22,689 nucleotides of DNA from a virus. Below the pieces are notes generated by a model. That model did not search any database, had not been told where the DNA came from, and worked only from the letters and a program-made list of their open reading frames with translations. Shown here piece after piece: positions 11,773 to 19,119 of this stretch. The stretch covers positions 1-22,689 of IMG/VR virus record IMGVR_UViG_3300044530_000576. One strand, given 5' to 3'. The position numbers were made by a program, and so were the translations under genes. Within the stretch, counting starts at the first letter, position 1. Every line of letters starts with the position of its first letter.

Positions 11773-12094
11773 GGGACTCCAATCGTTTGATTACCTTGTC
11801 CAACATTTCCATGACCTCATGCTCTTGGCGCATTCTGGGCCTGCTGGCATGAGTTCCGAATTCCCAGCTTTGGATGCCGTCTTTCAGGAAAAGAACAAGT
11901 GTCGCTACAGAACTGCGGTACGCCACATACCAGTCACCCGCATTCGGTGCTAGTTCATGGCAGGACGCAGAGATTGCAGACCTGATGTTCAGGCTGCTGT
12001 TTTTCCCCGACGAGAAGCGGTAAGTCCAGCCTCTCTCCTGAAGTATTTCACGGCTGCGCTTCAGTACCGACAGGGTGATATCGGTTTCGGACAT
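11717..12094 (-). CDS. DUF6197-like phage protein
   Basis: A 125-residue protein from ATG 12094. Its pattern is LSVLKRSREILQERGW, an Ala/Ser-rich middle (RSAISASCHELAP), then IQSWEFGTHASRPRMRQEHE followed by VMEMLDKVIKRLE. From memory this is DUF6197: an opening helix with a GW, a central small-residue helix, a WxxxxxRxR turn and a final VxxxLDxxI helix. Function unknown. The promoter at 12101-12130 ends 6 nt before its ATG, so the mRNA may be leaderless. The C-terminal 56 nt overlap the DUF732 gene. Confidence 0.62.
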   Translation of the reverse strand: MSETDITLSVLKRSREILQERGWTYRFSSGKNSSLNIRSAISASCHELAPNAGDWYVAYRSSVATLVLFLKDGIQSWEFGTHASRPRMRQEHEVMEMLDKVIKRLESREEKACTRIGGDSSSGTL

Positions 12095-12100
12095 GACCCC

Positions 12101-12130
12101 ACGTTAGCACCCCGTGTCAATAGCTGTCAA
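12101..12130 (-). promoter_or_regulatory. Leaderless-type promoter for the DUF6197-like gene
   Basis: On the minus strand TTGACA (12130-12125) is followed by 18 bp and TAACGT (12106-12101), a TAnnnT -10. Only 6 nt separate the -10 from the ATG at 12094, placing the start site at or next to the A of ATG. The -35 contains the TGA stop of the upstream Xis-like gene (12129-12127). A second TTGACA lies inside the spacer and may be part of an operator. Confidence 0.55.
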
Positions 12131-12426
12131 CCAAAGGGATTGTAAACGGGTGCTGCGGCAGCAACCGGCTGAGCCTTCTGAACCGGCTGCGGAGCGCGCT
12201 GTGAATCACCAGGCTTGGGCACATAGCAAGTTCCTGTACCCGTAGTTACCTTGATGTTCTCCGCAAGGAACGCTTCTATATCTTCAGCGCGGATGCGTAC
12301 TACTTGTGGTGATAGCCTCAAAACACCCAGCTTCCCATCGCGGATATAACGCCGCAGTGTGCGTGGGTGAACGCCTAGTTGTTCTGCTGCCTCAGAAATT
12401 GACAACCATGTCTCTCCATTAGCCAT
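12127..12426 (-). CDS. MerR/excisionase-type HTH DNA-binding protein
   Basis: A 99-residue protein from ATG 12426. Residues 6-60 are a winged-helix of the MerR/Xis class: TWLSISEAAEQLGVHPRTL, RRYIRDGKLGVLRL, VRIRAEDIEAFLAEN. The SxxEAAExLGVxxxTLRRYIRDGxL string is diagnostic for this class (excisionase, AlpA-like). The C-terminal 35 residues are Pro/Gln/Ala-rich and disordered, ending NPFG. It may be an excisionase or a transcription regulator; no integrase is present in the window, so excision is not shown. A TACACT element 7 nt before the start suggests a leaderless transcript. Confidence 0.78.
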   Translation of the reverse strand: MANGETWLSISEAAEQLGVHPRTLRRYIRDGKLGVLRLSPQVVRIRAEDIEAFLAENIKVTTGTGTCYVPKPGDSQRAPQPVQKAQPVAAAAPVYNPFG

Positions 12427-12433
12427 AACTGTC

Positions 12434-12460
12434 AGTGTAACAAGGCATGAATAACCTCAA
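12434..12460 (-). promoter_or_regulatory. Candidate leaderless promoter for the Xis-like gene
   Basis: On the minus strand TACACT (12439-12434) fits TAnnnT and ends 7 nt before the ATG at 12426. A weak TTGAGG (12460-12455) lies 15 bp further up, a short spacing, so -35 contact would be poor. The region follows the stop of the tail protein gene and is the only non-coding stretch available to start this gene group. Confidence 0.35.
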
Positions 12461-12462
12461 TG

Positions 12463-13479
12463 TCACACAGAGTCCTGCGCCTTGATGTAGGCGACCTGCA
12501 CTCCACCGTTGAGCGCCCCGGCCCTGCCGCCGATACCAAAGTACCGGTAGCCCTTGCCGTGAGGAATCAGGTTGCCGGTGTCGGTCCAACTCAAATACTG
12601 GGTACTCATGGTGGAGTTGTGCAGAGACAGGGTTTGAGTCTGATCGTTGTACCGCAGCCTAAAACCAGTCAGCGCGGTAGCGGATATGGTCACAGAAACC
12701 GGAGTTACCTGCGGGAACAGGTTGGACGGTGAGATTATGGAACCGATATCAGGGTTGGTTCCGTAGCCAATCTCCACCGTGTTGGCCCTAGGCTGACCTA
12801 AGTTTATCAGGGTCGACTTGAAGCCCACATACAGGTACGAGGACGCATCCGCTGAACAGTTGATCGCCACGATGTTCATGCCCTCGCCCTTGTCGAACAC
12901 CGACAGGCTCAGTTCGATGCCGTCACTGTTGAACGGCATGTAGTAGCGCATGAAATATCGGGCAAACAGCGCCCAGTCCGGTCCAACCGTGTTGGGGAAG
13001 TCCACCCCAAACAGGCCCGTGTTGTCAAAGATGACGGGGCTGCCAGTGAGAATCTTCCAGCGTCCACCCACCGGGCCAGCAGGACGCTGAAAAGTGTCCT
13101 CAAACTGGCGCACGATGGTGTCAGCGCTGATAGCCGGTGAATGGGGAAAGCTCAATTGCCTACGGAAAGTGACACCGTAACGAATCATGTGTTCGTCGCT
13201 GGGGTCATCCTCTGGCAACTGCATGTAGCAGTAGAAACCAGCCCCATTGGGTATATCAGCTACGTCGGCGTAAGGAACCTTGAAGTCGATGTACTGCCCA
13301 CTGACCTCGCCGGGTATCTCAGCGATCAGCGCCCCGGCAGAATCACGCCATTCCTGGCGCGCAGTAGTTCCGGCTGGGGGTGTAGCGGCAAGGGTGTAAC
13401 GCTCCTTGTAAACCGATCCCTCTTGAATGGTGGTGATGGACTTACGCGCCACCATGGGAACTGAAGCGGGAATTGTCAT
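12463..13479 (-). CDS. Minor tail protein, receptor-binding type (LtfC-like plus DUF7257-like)
   Basis: A 338-residue protein from ATG 13479. Residues 12-110 form a beta-sandwich of the LtfC/DUF7264 kind (ITTIQEGSVYKERYTLAA, then FYCYMQLPED and RYGVTFRRQ). Residues 125-338 open with FEDTFQRPAGPVGGRWKILT and continue as a beta-rich, Asn/Ser-rich fold like DUF7257/concanavalin-type minor tail domains. Such proteins sit at the tail tip and are thought to contact the host surface. The gene lies downstream of the lysis cassette and apart from the other tail genes, an unusual position. It is a candidate host-range determinant. Confidence 0.7.
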   Translation of the reverse strand: MTIPASVPMVARKSITTIQEGSVYKERYTLAATPPAGTTARQEWRDSAGALIAEIPGEVSGQYIDFKVPYADVADIPNGAGFYCYMQLPEDDPSDEHMIRYGVTFRRQLSFPHSPAISADTIVRQFEDTFQRPAGPVGGRWKILTGSPVIFDNTGLFGVDFPNTVGPDWALFARYFMRYYMPFNSDGIELSLSVFDKGEGMNIVAINCSADASSYLYVGFKSTLINLGQPRANTVEIGYGTNPDIGSIISPSNLFPQVTPVSVTISATALTGFRLRYNDQTQTLSLHNSTMSTQYLSWTDTGNLIPHGKGYRYFGIGGRAGALNGGVQVAYIKAQDSV

Positions 13480-13488
13480 GCTGAGAGT

Positions 13489-13833
13489 TTACTTCCCATC
13501 CTCTGTAGAAAGATTTATTCTGCTGGATTCCAGGTCGCGGTGCTTTGGTGACGGTATAGGGTCCAGCCCAGCCAGATGCTCAGGAAGAACATCTTTGTCC
13601 ACTAGGCCAAGCAGCATCATAAAACGTGACCGGGCAGAGTAGGACCAGTCCATTATCGCCCAGTAATCCTCCCTCAGTGCCCCGACCAGCTTCAAAATGT
13701 ATTCCTGGTCGTGCATATTTGCCTGGGTTAACTTGGCAGCCCTATCGGTTCTTTTAACAAACCAGGCAATAAGCACCGTTGCCACCGCAGTAAAACCTGT
13801 TGCGGCGGCAGTAATGAACGCGCCCATATCCAT
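13489..13833 (-). CDS. Single-pass membrane protein of the lysis region
   Basis: A 114-residue protein from ATG 13833. TTG 13845, which directly follows the upstream TGA, would add four residues. One transmembrane helix lies at residues 5-26 (AFITAAATGFTAVATVLIAWF), followed by a basic stop (KRTDR) and a soluble, mostly helical C-terminal domain (DYWAIMDWSYSARSRFMMLL). It is not a classical holin. It follows two other membrane-protein genes, so it could modulate holin timing, act as a spanin-like link or help in tail function. No homologue is recognised. Confidence 0.6.
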   Translation of the reverse strand: MDMGAFITAAATGFTAVATVLIAWFVKRTDRAAKLTQANMHDQEYILKLVGALREDYWAIMDWSYSARSRFMMLLGLVDKDVLPEHLAGLDPIPSPKHRDLESSRINLSTEDGK

Positions 13834-13845
13834 TAGATTGGGCAA

Positions 13846-14361
13846 TCATTTGTCAACAATGTACGGCTCCAACACCAGCAATGCCCAGCGCATTACGCAG
13901 CTAAAGGAGCATATAAGCAGGAGCCATGCGTCAATGTCACCATGATCAAATTGGGGCGTGTATAGCTGTAATCCAATTGCAGTTACAAGGCACCAGCCAG
14001 CGCAGGAAAGCGCAGCTATCCTGTTGAGTCTTGCATTGCACATGCCCAAGAAGCTAATGATGCCGCATAGAAGTAAAGCGGAACCCACCACCATGTAGCC
14101 GTTCGCCAATTTGTTACTAAAGGCAAGCCAATGGCTGTCGCGCGTTATGGTTCTGCTAGCCATGATGAAGTAGAGGCCACCGGCAAAAGACCAAAACGCC
14201 CACCCAATGCCGATCCACGAAATGATTTTTTTGACGTTGGCGGCACCGCTGTAAACCTCTTGCTTGACCTCAATGGGCCGTGCGTGTGAGGGCAACCAGG
14301 GGATTGGACCTGTCCAGTATTTTTCCGCGCGCTCTTGACCTGCCCGCGACAAGGTACTCAC
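13846..14361 (-). CDS. Four-TM membrane protein, lysis-associated
   Basis: A 171-residue protein from GTG 14361, overlapping the holin stop as GTGA. Four hydrophobic helices are visible at about 46-68, 88-109, 113-134 and 144-165. They are preceded by a 45-residue polar, Pro-containing N-terminus (YWTGPIPWLPSHARP). Helices 2-4 carry several Cys residues. Translational coupling to the holin suggests a joint role, such as a second holin or antiholin. Small multi-pass proteins of unknown function are common in actinophage lysis cassettes. A superinfection-exclusion protein is another possibility. Confidence 0.62.
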   Translation of the reverse strand: MSTLSRAGQERAEKYWTGPIPWLPSHARPIEVKQEVYSGAANVKKIISWIGIGWAFWSFAGGLYFIMASRTITRDSHWLAFSNKLANGYMVVGSALLLCGIISFLGMCNARLNRIAALSCAGWCLVTAIGLQLYTPQFDHGDIDAWLLLICSFSCVMRWALLVLEPYIVDK

Positions 14362-14768
14362 CGAACCGTTGGCTCTGACGTGATCTTGTCAATGGCCTGC
14401 TGAGCCAAAGGTCCAAGAGTGGAGCCGATCACCGGAACCTGATTGACAGCAGTGATCACAGCGCCCTTCACACGCTCGACTTCAGCCTGAGCGTTTTCAG
14501 CCTGACTGATCACAGCGTTGATTCCGTTAACCACCTGATCCGCTGGGGAGGGAGCGGCATCAAAAGCACCGTTGTGCTGCTGCCGTGTCACCGCCAAGGC
14601 AGCAGTTCCCGACACCGTGACTCCGAACAAGCCAAGAACAGCAGTAAGTGCTGCACTGACAGAGGCGGCGGTCTGGTGGTCGATAACTCGGGTGGCAGAA
14701 AGCAAGGTCAGCACTGCAAATGCGACCACCCCGACCATGTAAAGAATCTGACGTGCTTTAGGAGACAT
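14358..14768 (-). CDS. Holin
   Basis: A 136-residue protein from ATG 14768 with AAAGG 8 nt upstream, placed four bases after the lysin stop; an ATG at 14789 would overlap the lysin gene. MSPKARQILYMVGVVAFAV starts transmembrane helix 1 (8-26). Helix 2 covers about 37-60 (SVSAALTAVLGLFGVTVSG). A long polar, helical C-terminus follows. The opening and two-helix layout match r1t-like mycobacteriophage holins. It would form membrane lesions that let the C39-type endolysin reach the cell wall. Position straight after the endolysin supports the call. Confidence 0.75.
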   Translation of the reverse strand: MSPKARQILYMVGVVAFAVLTLLSATRVIDHQTAASVSAALTAVLGLFGVTVSGTAALAVTRQQHNGAFDAAPSPADQVVNGINAVISQAENAQAEVERVKGAVITAVNQVPVIGSTLGPLAQQAIDKITSEPTVR

Positions 14769-14772
14769 TTGT

Positions 14773-15624
14773 TTAACCTTTCGTCGCAAGAAATGCCTGG
14801 ATAGCGGTTGGATTTACCTGTTCCAGCCTAGATAACGCAGCCAGGGAAAGTGGATCGCCCGCGCTCGCGGCGGTAGCGATTTCCCTGATTGAACCCAGGT
14901 CACTGTGGAAAAATGCGCGCCACTCCAAGTGGCTGCGCCACACTTGTACCCATTGATCCTGGGAGATTTTCGCGTCATTCTGCACCGGGGAAGGTGGAAT
15001 AACTATCGGCGGTGACGGTCGAGCAGGTACTACCGCATCTGAATAGCAGTAGCCTTTAGGGGGGATGAGGCTGCACACCGAACCGGGACCATCAAAAGGT
15101 GCCCACCATCCTGTGATGCCACCGAAAGATGCACTGTCAGCTATCCAAACAGCCCTATTTGATGGGTTGTCGTCATAACCCATTAGGGCAATGTAGTGAT
15201 ATGTGGTTAAAAACCTGGGGTACGGAGGCGGGGTAGAACCCTTAGTTGCAGCAGGAGGATTACTGGGGGGAGCAACAATGTTTGCAACCACGCCCCAGCC
15301 AGCGTCGATTGATTTTTTCAAGTCCCGCCATAGCTGCTCTTTCTGAGCATTAGTGGGGGGATCATTCGGCATGAATACCGACGTAAATTTTGCTTCAGGA
15401 ACTTTCCGGTCAAGAAACTTTTCGATATAGCCCACATAATCGGTGCCGTCCCGGTCGTCGCCACGTCCAGGGTTTTCAATCTGTTCTATCTCACCGGCTA
15501 TTTGCGATTCGGGGATTTTGATTCCGCGCGCATTCAGTACGACCTGAGTGGCTGCTGGGCCACACCACCAACCAGTTTCCTGGGGCACGACACGGCGGTC
15601 GTAATCCAGACGCTTTTCAGCCAT
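14773..15624 (-). CDS. Endolysin (lysin A), C39-like cysteine peptidase domain
   Basis: A 283-residue protein from ATG 15624. Residues 13-185 look like a C39-type peptidase: QETGWWCGPAATQVVLNARG with Cys21, TYHYIALMGYDD with His143, and WIADSAS with Asp163 as the likely third residue. A Pro-rich linker (ARPSPPIVIPPSPV, 201-214) leads to a C-terminal helical part (about 220-283) that may bind the cell wall. No glycosidase or amidase motif is present, whereas mycobacteriophage LysA proteins usually combine a peptidase with one. It cuts peptide cross-bridges in the peptidoglycan; a second hydrolase may be encoded elsewhere. The holin follows directly. Confidence 0.8.
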   Translation of the reverse strand: MAEKRLDYDRRVVPQETGWWCGPAATQVVLNARGIKIPESQIAGEIEQIENPGRGDDRDGTDYVGYIEKFLDRKVPEAKFTSVFMPNDPPTNAQKEQLWRDLKKSIDAGWGVVANIVAPPSNPPAATKGSTPPPYPRFLTTYHYIALMGYDDNPSNRAVWIADSASFGGITGWWAPFDGPGSVCSLIPPKGYCYSDAVVPARPSPPIVIPPSPVQNDAKISQDQWVQVWRSHLEWRAFFHSDLGSIREIATAASAGDPLSLAALSRLEQVNPTAIQAFLATKG

Positions 15625-15638
15625 ATAAGCAGTATGGC

Positions 15639-16226
15639 CTATGTCTGCTCAGGACTGTCCTGAAGGGAGGAAAGTTTTTCCAAAGCAATTCGCTGATCGA
15701 CAGGAAGCTTTGCCGCCAAGAGCAGCATGGCCTTTTTCTTTTCTTCCGGCGTTTTAGCATTTTCCACCAACGAGGCAAGCTCGGGATTGTGCGATTTTGC
15801 CACTTCCCACATATCGTCGGGAGTTATCTGCTTTAGTTTCATCGCCGTGTGATTAGCCATTGCGCCACCCGTTTCGGGAGTAACAAGCTCATGTGTTGCC
15901 AGTTCAGGGATGCAAAAGATGCCTAGCTTCCTGAGATGGTGCGCCCATGGTCCCCGAACCATGCGGGGAATGTTCACAGGCATACTTCCATCGTGCTGGC
16001 TGGGCATACTGGCAAGCCTTTGCGCCAGCATTACCTCCTGGGCCAGAGGGTCCAGCTTGGACAGGGCGACCAACACCGCGCCATAGCTGGCAGGCTCAGG
16101 AAGCCCATCCAGGTCATACCGCTCGTCCTCTTTTATCTCCTGGGCCACCGGAGACTTCTTGGCCGTCTGCCTAGTGCGATTTTGTTGGGGTGAAGGATTT
16201 GCTTTCCGTGGATCAGGCAATGTCAT
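15639..16226 (-). CDS. DUF2744-like tail-associated protein
   Basis: A 195-residue protein from ATG 16226. The central part reads GPWAHHLRKLGIFCIPELA, then THELVTPETGGAMANHTAMK and ITPDDMWEVAKSHNPELASL. From memory this matches DUF2744-type actinophage proteins, which lie just downstream of the Gp37-like minor tail gene, as here. The N-terminal 40 residues are charged and Gln-rich, and the C-terminus is helical. The family has no known activity, but its position makes a virion or tail-tip role likely. It is followed after 14 nt by the endolysin gene. Confidence 0.6.
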   Translation of the reverse strand: MTLPDPRKANPSPQQNRTRQTAKKSPVAQEIKEDERYDLDGLPEPASYGAVLVALSKLDPLAQEVMLAQRLASMPSQHDGSMPVNIPRMVRGPWAHHLRKLGIFCIPELATHELVTPETGGAMANHTAMKLKQITPDDMWEVAKSHNPELASLVENAKTPEEKKKAMLLLAAKLPVDQRIALEKLSSLQDSPEQT

Positions 16227-16243
16227 ACCGTGTGTCTACCACG

Positions 16244-18010
16244 TCAGCTAATCAGGTGTACGCCGACATTCTGAATTTGATCCAAAGCCTTGCGCATAAG
16301 GTTTGCAAGACGCTCACCCATGCTCATCCCTGCCTTGTCCTTGCCGCAGCGCACAAGAAACTCCCGGTCTACCCCACTACCGGAAAGAGTCATTTCCTCC
16401 ACCTGATTCACAAAGATCAGATCAACGCCAAGCCTTTGCATTGCCCCTGCGGTGGAACCGATACGGTCACCGATATTGAAATGCAAGCCGGGTATGGGCC
16501 AATGATCATCGCCAATGACCATAGTGTGCGAGGTTGTTGATGAAGTAGCTTTGAAGCCACCGCGAATAGCGGCGAGAGCGGCCAGCGACCAGGCATTGTT
16601 TTCACCACCCTGCTGGTAAATCTCATGCAAATGAACCCATCCCAAGGAATCAGCGCGGGCAGTATTTTTCAATTCATCCCACGCCAAAATTGTGCCAGTT
16701 AGGAAAGGCATAATAATGTCGGCAGCCATATCCCCCAAAGCATCAAAACCAGCCAGCAGGAAATACCCAAGCAGATTTCCCACCGATTCAATAATCAACT
16801 GTGCGATTGCATCTGCTGTCGGGTTGTTGCCACCGACAATCACTGAAACTGCTGTAGCAGGGCTATAACTGACCTTGCTTTGCATGTCCAGATATCTGCT
16901 GTCTCGCACCACAATGCCAGGTGCAGCCGACAGGGTACTCATCCAAGAACCCTGGTAATACTCGTCGGGATAAAACTCAGAACTATCTTCCGAAACCTTG
17001 ATGCTGTCCTCAACGAAACCGCTGCCGTAGTCAATAACTGACCGGACAAGACCCGAAATGACAGTGCCGTCAAAGAACGTGCCACCGGGCAGAGTCCACC
17101 CTGATCGGTCCACAACCTCAAGAACAAGAGCGCCGTTTTTCACGTCATAACCCAGACCGTCAGCGCGCTCACCATCGACAGTCATCACCCGCCGATACAC
17201 AATGCTCAACTGAGCGTCGTCCAAAGCGTCGGCAACCACGGTGGATACCGGGTCCATTCGGCTAGCCAGCAGAGTCCACAGTGAATCATCCTGTAGGAAA
17301 TTCACTCCCTTGACATGAACTTGCCAGGAGCCAACATTGAAAAGATCAAGCCACTGTTCGCCGTCAAAAGGATCATCCGGCATGGTCCACGGGTGACCCT
17401 CTAGGCGAATTATCTGCTCCAAAATCAAGGTGCTAACGCACCAGCGGGCAGGCCCAAATAGGAAATGCACCCGTGGAAATTGAAAAATGGGAAGCGGTAG
17501 CGCAGGGTTGGGTGGAGCGAGCATGAAGTCGAGGAATTGCAGATCGTCATTAAAGGTGGCTGTGATGTAGTCGCTACCCTCGCGGGTTTCCACGTCCCAG
17601 TGGTGCATAAGTCCTGACCACCGCAAAGCGCCGCCATACATATCCACGGTGACAATTACGTTCTTGCAAGATGCGGGATCATTGGGAATGCTGGCTATCT
17701 TTTTAGCAAGATAATGACCAGCGCGAACAGAAATTACACCCGAACTGCTTCTATTGTTTTTCCAGGGAAACTCGTAATTGTCTGAGTCGGTCAGGTCGAT
17801 CTGACCCAGATAAATGAGGCCGTCGTCTGTTTCACCGTTTGGGGGGTTTATCCACAGCCTCACCTTGGGCATCGCCTTCTTCAGCGACCTCTTTCGGTGA
17901 AGATGTTCTTGTATCCGTGGCCGTGCAGCGTCAAGCTGCTTAAGCTTCAGACCATCTTCCTCCCCTTCCAGGCCAACTGGAAGGGTAAATGGAAACGTCG
18001 AGGTTGTCAT
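16244..18010 (-). CDS. Minor tail protein (Gp37-like / Tal type)
   Basis: A 588-residue protein whose ATG overlaps the upstream TAA by one base (TAATG). Its first part is beta-rich (VRLWINPPNGE, then GLIYLGQIDLTD). The size, the position after the small tail proteins and segments such as VEDSIKVSEDSSEFYPDEYY, QGGENNAWSLAALAAIRG and MVIGDDHWPIPGLHFNIGDR match the Siphovirus ReqiPepy6 Gp37-like family. These large minor tail proteins are the tail-associated component in many actinophages, forming part of the tip or baseplate. A hydrophobic stretch at about 405-435 may help in membrane contact. No catalytic residues are evident. Confidence 0.75.
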   Translation of the reverse strand: MTTSTFPFTLPVGLEGEEDGLKLKQLDAARPRIQEHLHRKRSLKKAMPKVRLWINPPNGETDDGLIYLGQIDLTDSDNYEFPWKNNRSSSGVISVRAGHYLAKKIASIPNDPASCKNVIVTVDMYGGALRWSGLMHHWDVETREGSDYITATFNDDLQFLDFMLAPPNPALPLPIFQFPRVHFLFGPARWCVSTLILEQIIRLEGHPWTMPDDPFDGEQWLDLFNVGSWQVHVKGVNFLQDDSLWTLLASRMDPVSTVVADALDDAQLSIVYRRVMTVDGERADGLGYDVKNGALVLEVVDRSGWTLPGGTFFDGTVISGLVRSVIDYGSGFVEDSIKVSEDSSEFYPDEYYQGSWMSTLSAAPGIVVRDSRYLDMQSKVSYSPATAVSVIVGGNNPTADAIAQLIIESVGNLLGYFLLAGFDALGDMAADIIMPFLTGTILAWDELKNTARADSLGWVHLHEIYQQGGENNAWSLAALAAIRGGFKATSSTTSHTMVIGDDHWPIPGLHFNIGDRIGSTAGAMQRLGVDLIFVNQVEEMTLSGSGVDREFLVRCGKDKAGMSMGERLANLMRKALDQIQNVGVHLIS

Positions 18011-18756
18011 TACAGGAAACTGGCCGTGACCTGCACGCCAGCAACAGAGTTAGTGGTATCAGTTGCGGCCCAGGCACCTGTCAGGGCAGAACCAATTCCC
18101 GCACTGAATCTGATACCCACAGCCCCGAATTCAAAGTTCTGAGTTGAGTTGGCCGGAACAGCAATGGTCATTAGTGGCACGTCGGTGCCTACGGTGGGTG
18201 CAGTGGTTGCTTTGTTGTAGAGCTTCCAATACAGCGGGGTCGCAGTCGGATTGCTCGCCACCACTGAGTACAGAGTTCCAGCGGTAGTTTTTACTGCCGC
18301 CGCGTTGGTGCTTGCAGTTGTTACTAAGGCATAGTTGGAAACGGTAACCGGCGTGGTAGTAGCGACAACAGTTGGAACACCGTCGATGGAGACATTTGCA
18401 TCAGTCTGCGTCAGACTGGCACTACCGGTGATAGGCCCAGAGGTATATGCGGTGGTAATGATTCTGACTGCGGAGCATCCCGTCACGTCGACCTGATAAA
18501 TGCCGTTAGCGGTCACGTTGCCACCGGAGATGTAAGCGCCAGTGGCGGCGTTCACGATCATGTTTGAACCGGTGATGTTCACCCAGTTGGTGCCGTCGCG
18601 GGTGATCTGAACCTGAACCGTTCCGACCCAGGTTCCGGTCAACTGATACATGTAGGTTGAGCCGCCACCCAAGCTGGTGCATAGACCAGAGGAAGTGGAG
18701 TTAGCAGCAATGGAAATTGCTGCCGTTACATCGGTATATCCAGGGTTGTATGCCAT
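18010..18756 (-). CDS. Ser/Thr/Ala-rich tail protein (beta-sandwich)
   Basis: A 248-residue protein from ATG 18756, with GGAGAG about 10 nt upstream. It is rich in Thr, Ser, Ala and Val with few charges. Two beta-domain-like halves are seen: ISIAANSTSSGLCTSL through VQVQITRDGTNWVNITG, and TTAGTLYSVVASNPTATP through PLMTIAVPANSTQNFEFG, ending GVQVTASFL. The second half resembles a domain found in many unrelated phage tail and fibre proteins. It may decorate the tail tip or act as a fibre. The high Ser/Thr content makes it a plausible acceptor for the phage glycosyltransferases at 860-3030, which is inference. Confidence 0.6.
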   Translation of the reverse strand: MAYNPGYTDVTAAISIAANSTSSGLCTSLGGGSTYMYQLTGTWVGTVQVQITRDGTNWVNITGSNMIVNAATGAYISGGNVTANGIYQVDVTGCSAVRIITTAYTSGPITGSASLTQTDANVSIDGVPTVVATTTPVTVSNYALVTTASTNAAAVKTTAGTLYSVVASNPTATPLYWKLYNKATTAPTVGTDVPLMTIAVPANSTQNFEFGAVGIRFSAGIGSALTGAWAATDTTNSVAGVQVTASFL

Positions 18757-18757
18757 G

Positions 18758-19117
18758 TCAGATAACTCTCCAATTGGAATTGTCCGAAACCAGATCGACC
18801 GATGTATCAGGAATCAGGCTGATGGATGAACTTCCATCAATTGTTTGACCACCGACTATGCAACTTAAAGTGCGGGGCACGTTAGCAATGTTTTTGATGC
18901 TGTAACGGTTTGTGTTTCCGACTGCCGTAGGCATAGAAGGGGCACCACCTGCGCCTACAAAGACCACATAGTCAGTTCCCGCCGCTGCCCCAATTGTGAC
19001 CGCAGAGGTTACGGTTGAGATGCTTCTGGCGTAATGAGAATTCACTGCATTCGCTACAGCATTTGCGTCTGAAGCGCGAAACACATCACCAGAAGCCCAG
19101 CTATTTTTTACCGGCAT
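18758..19117 (-). CDS. Small tail fibre-like protein
   Basis: A 119-residue protein from ATG 19117 with GGGG 5 nt upstream. The N-terminus NSWASGDVFRASDANAVANA is a recurring attachment segment in phage tail proteins (W-x-x-Gd-x-x-x-A-x-D-x-N). Residues 40-119 form beta repeats: GTDYVVFVGAGGAPSMPTAV, GNTNRYSIKNIANV, LVSDNSNWRVI. This is the pattern of phage tip domains that stack as trimers. The protein lies between the distal-tail-like gene and the Ser/Thr-rich tail gene, so it probably assembles on the tail tip and may contact the host. Confidence 0.65.
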   Translation of the reverse strand: MPVKNSWASGDVFRASDANAVANAVNSHYARSISTVTSAVTIGAAAGTDYVVFVGAGGAPSMPTAVGNTNRYSIKNIANVPRTLSCIVGGQTIDGSSSISLIPDTSVDLVSDNSNWRVI

Positions 19118-19119
19118 AT

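Noticed and set aside
12127-12426. Integrase or immunity repressor
   Set aside because: The protein is a short MerR/Xis-type HTH with no recombinase residues and no repressor-like C-terminal domain, so temperate lifestyle is not shown by this window.
5386-12475. Recurring TGTCA/TGACA boxes as L5-type stoperators
   Set aside because: The 13-bp consensus with GGTGG before TGTCAAG was not found. Most copies coincide with -35 hexamers or short operators, so a silencing-site network is not supported.
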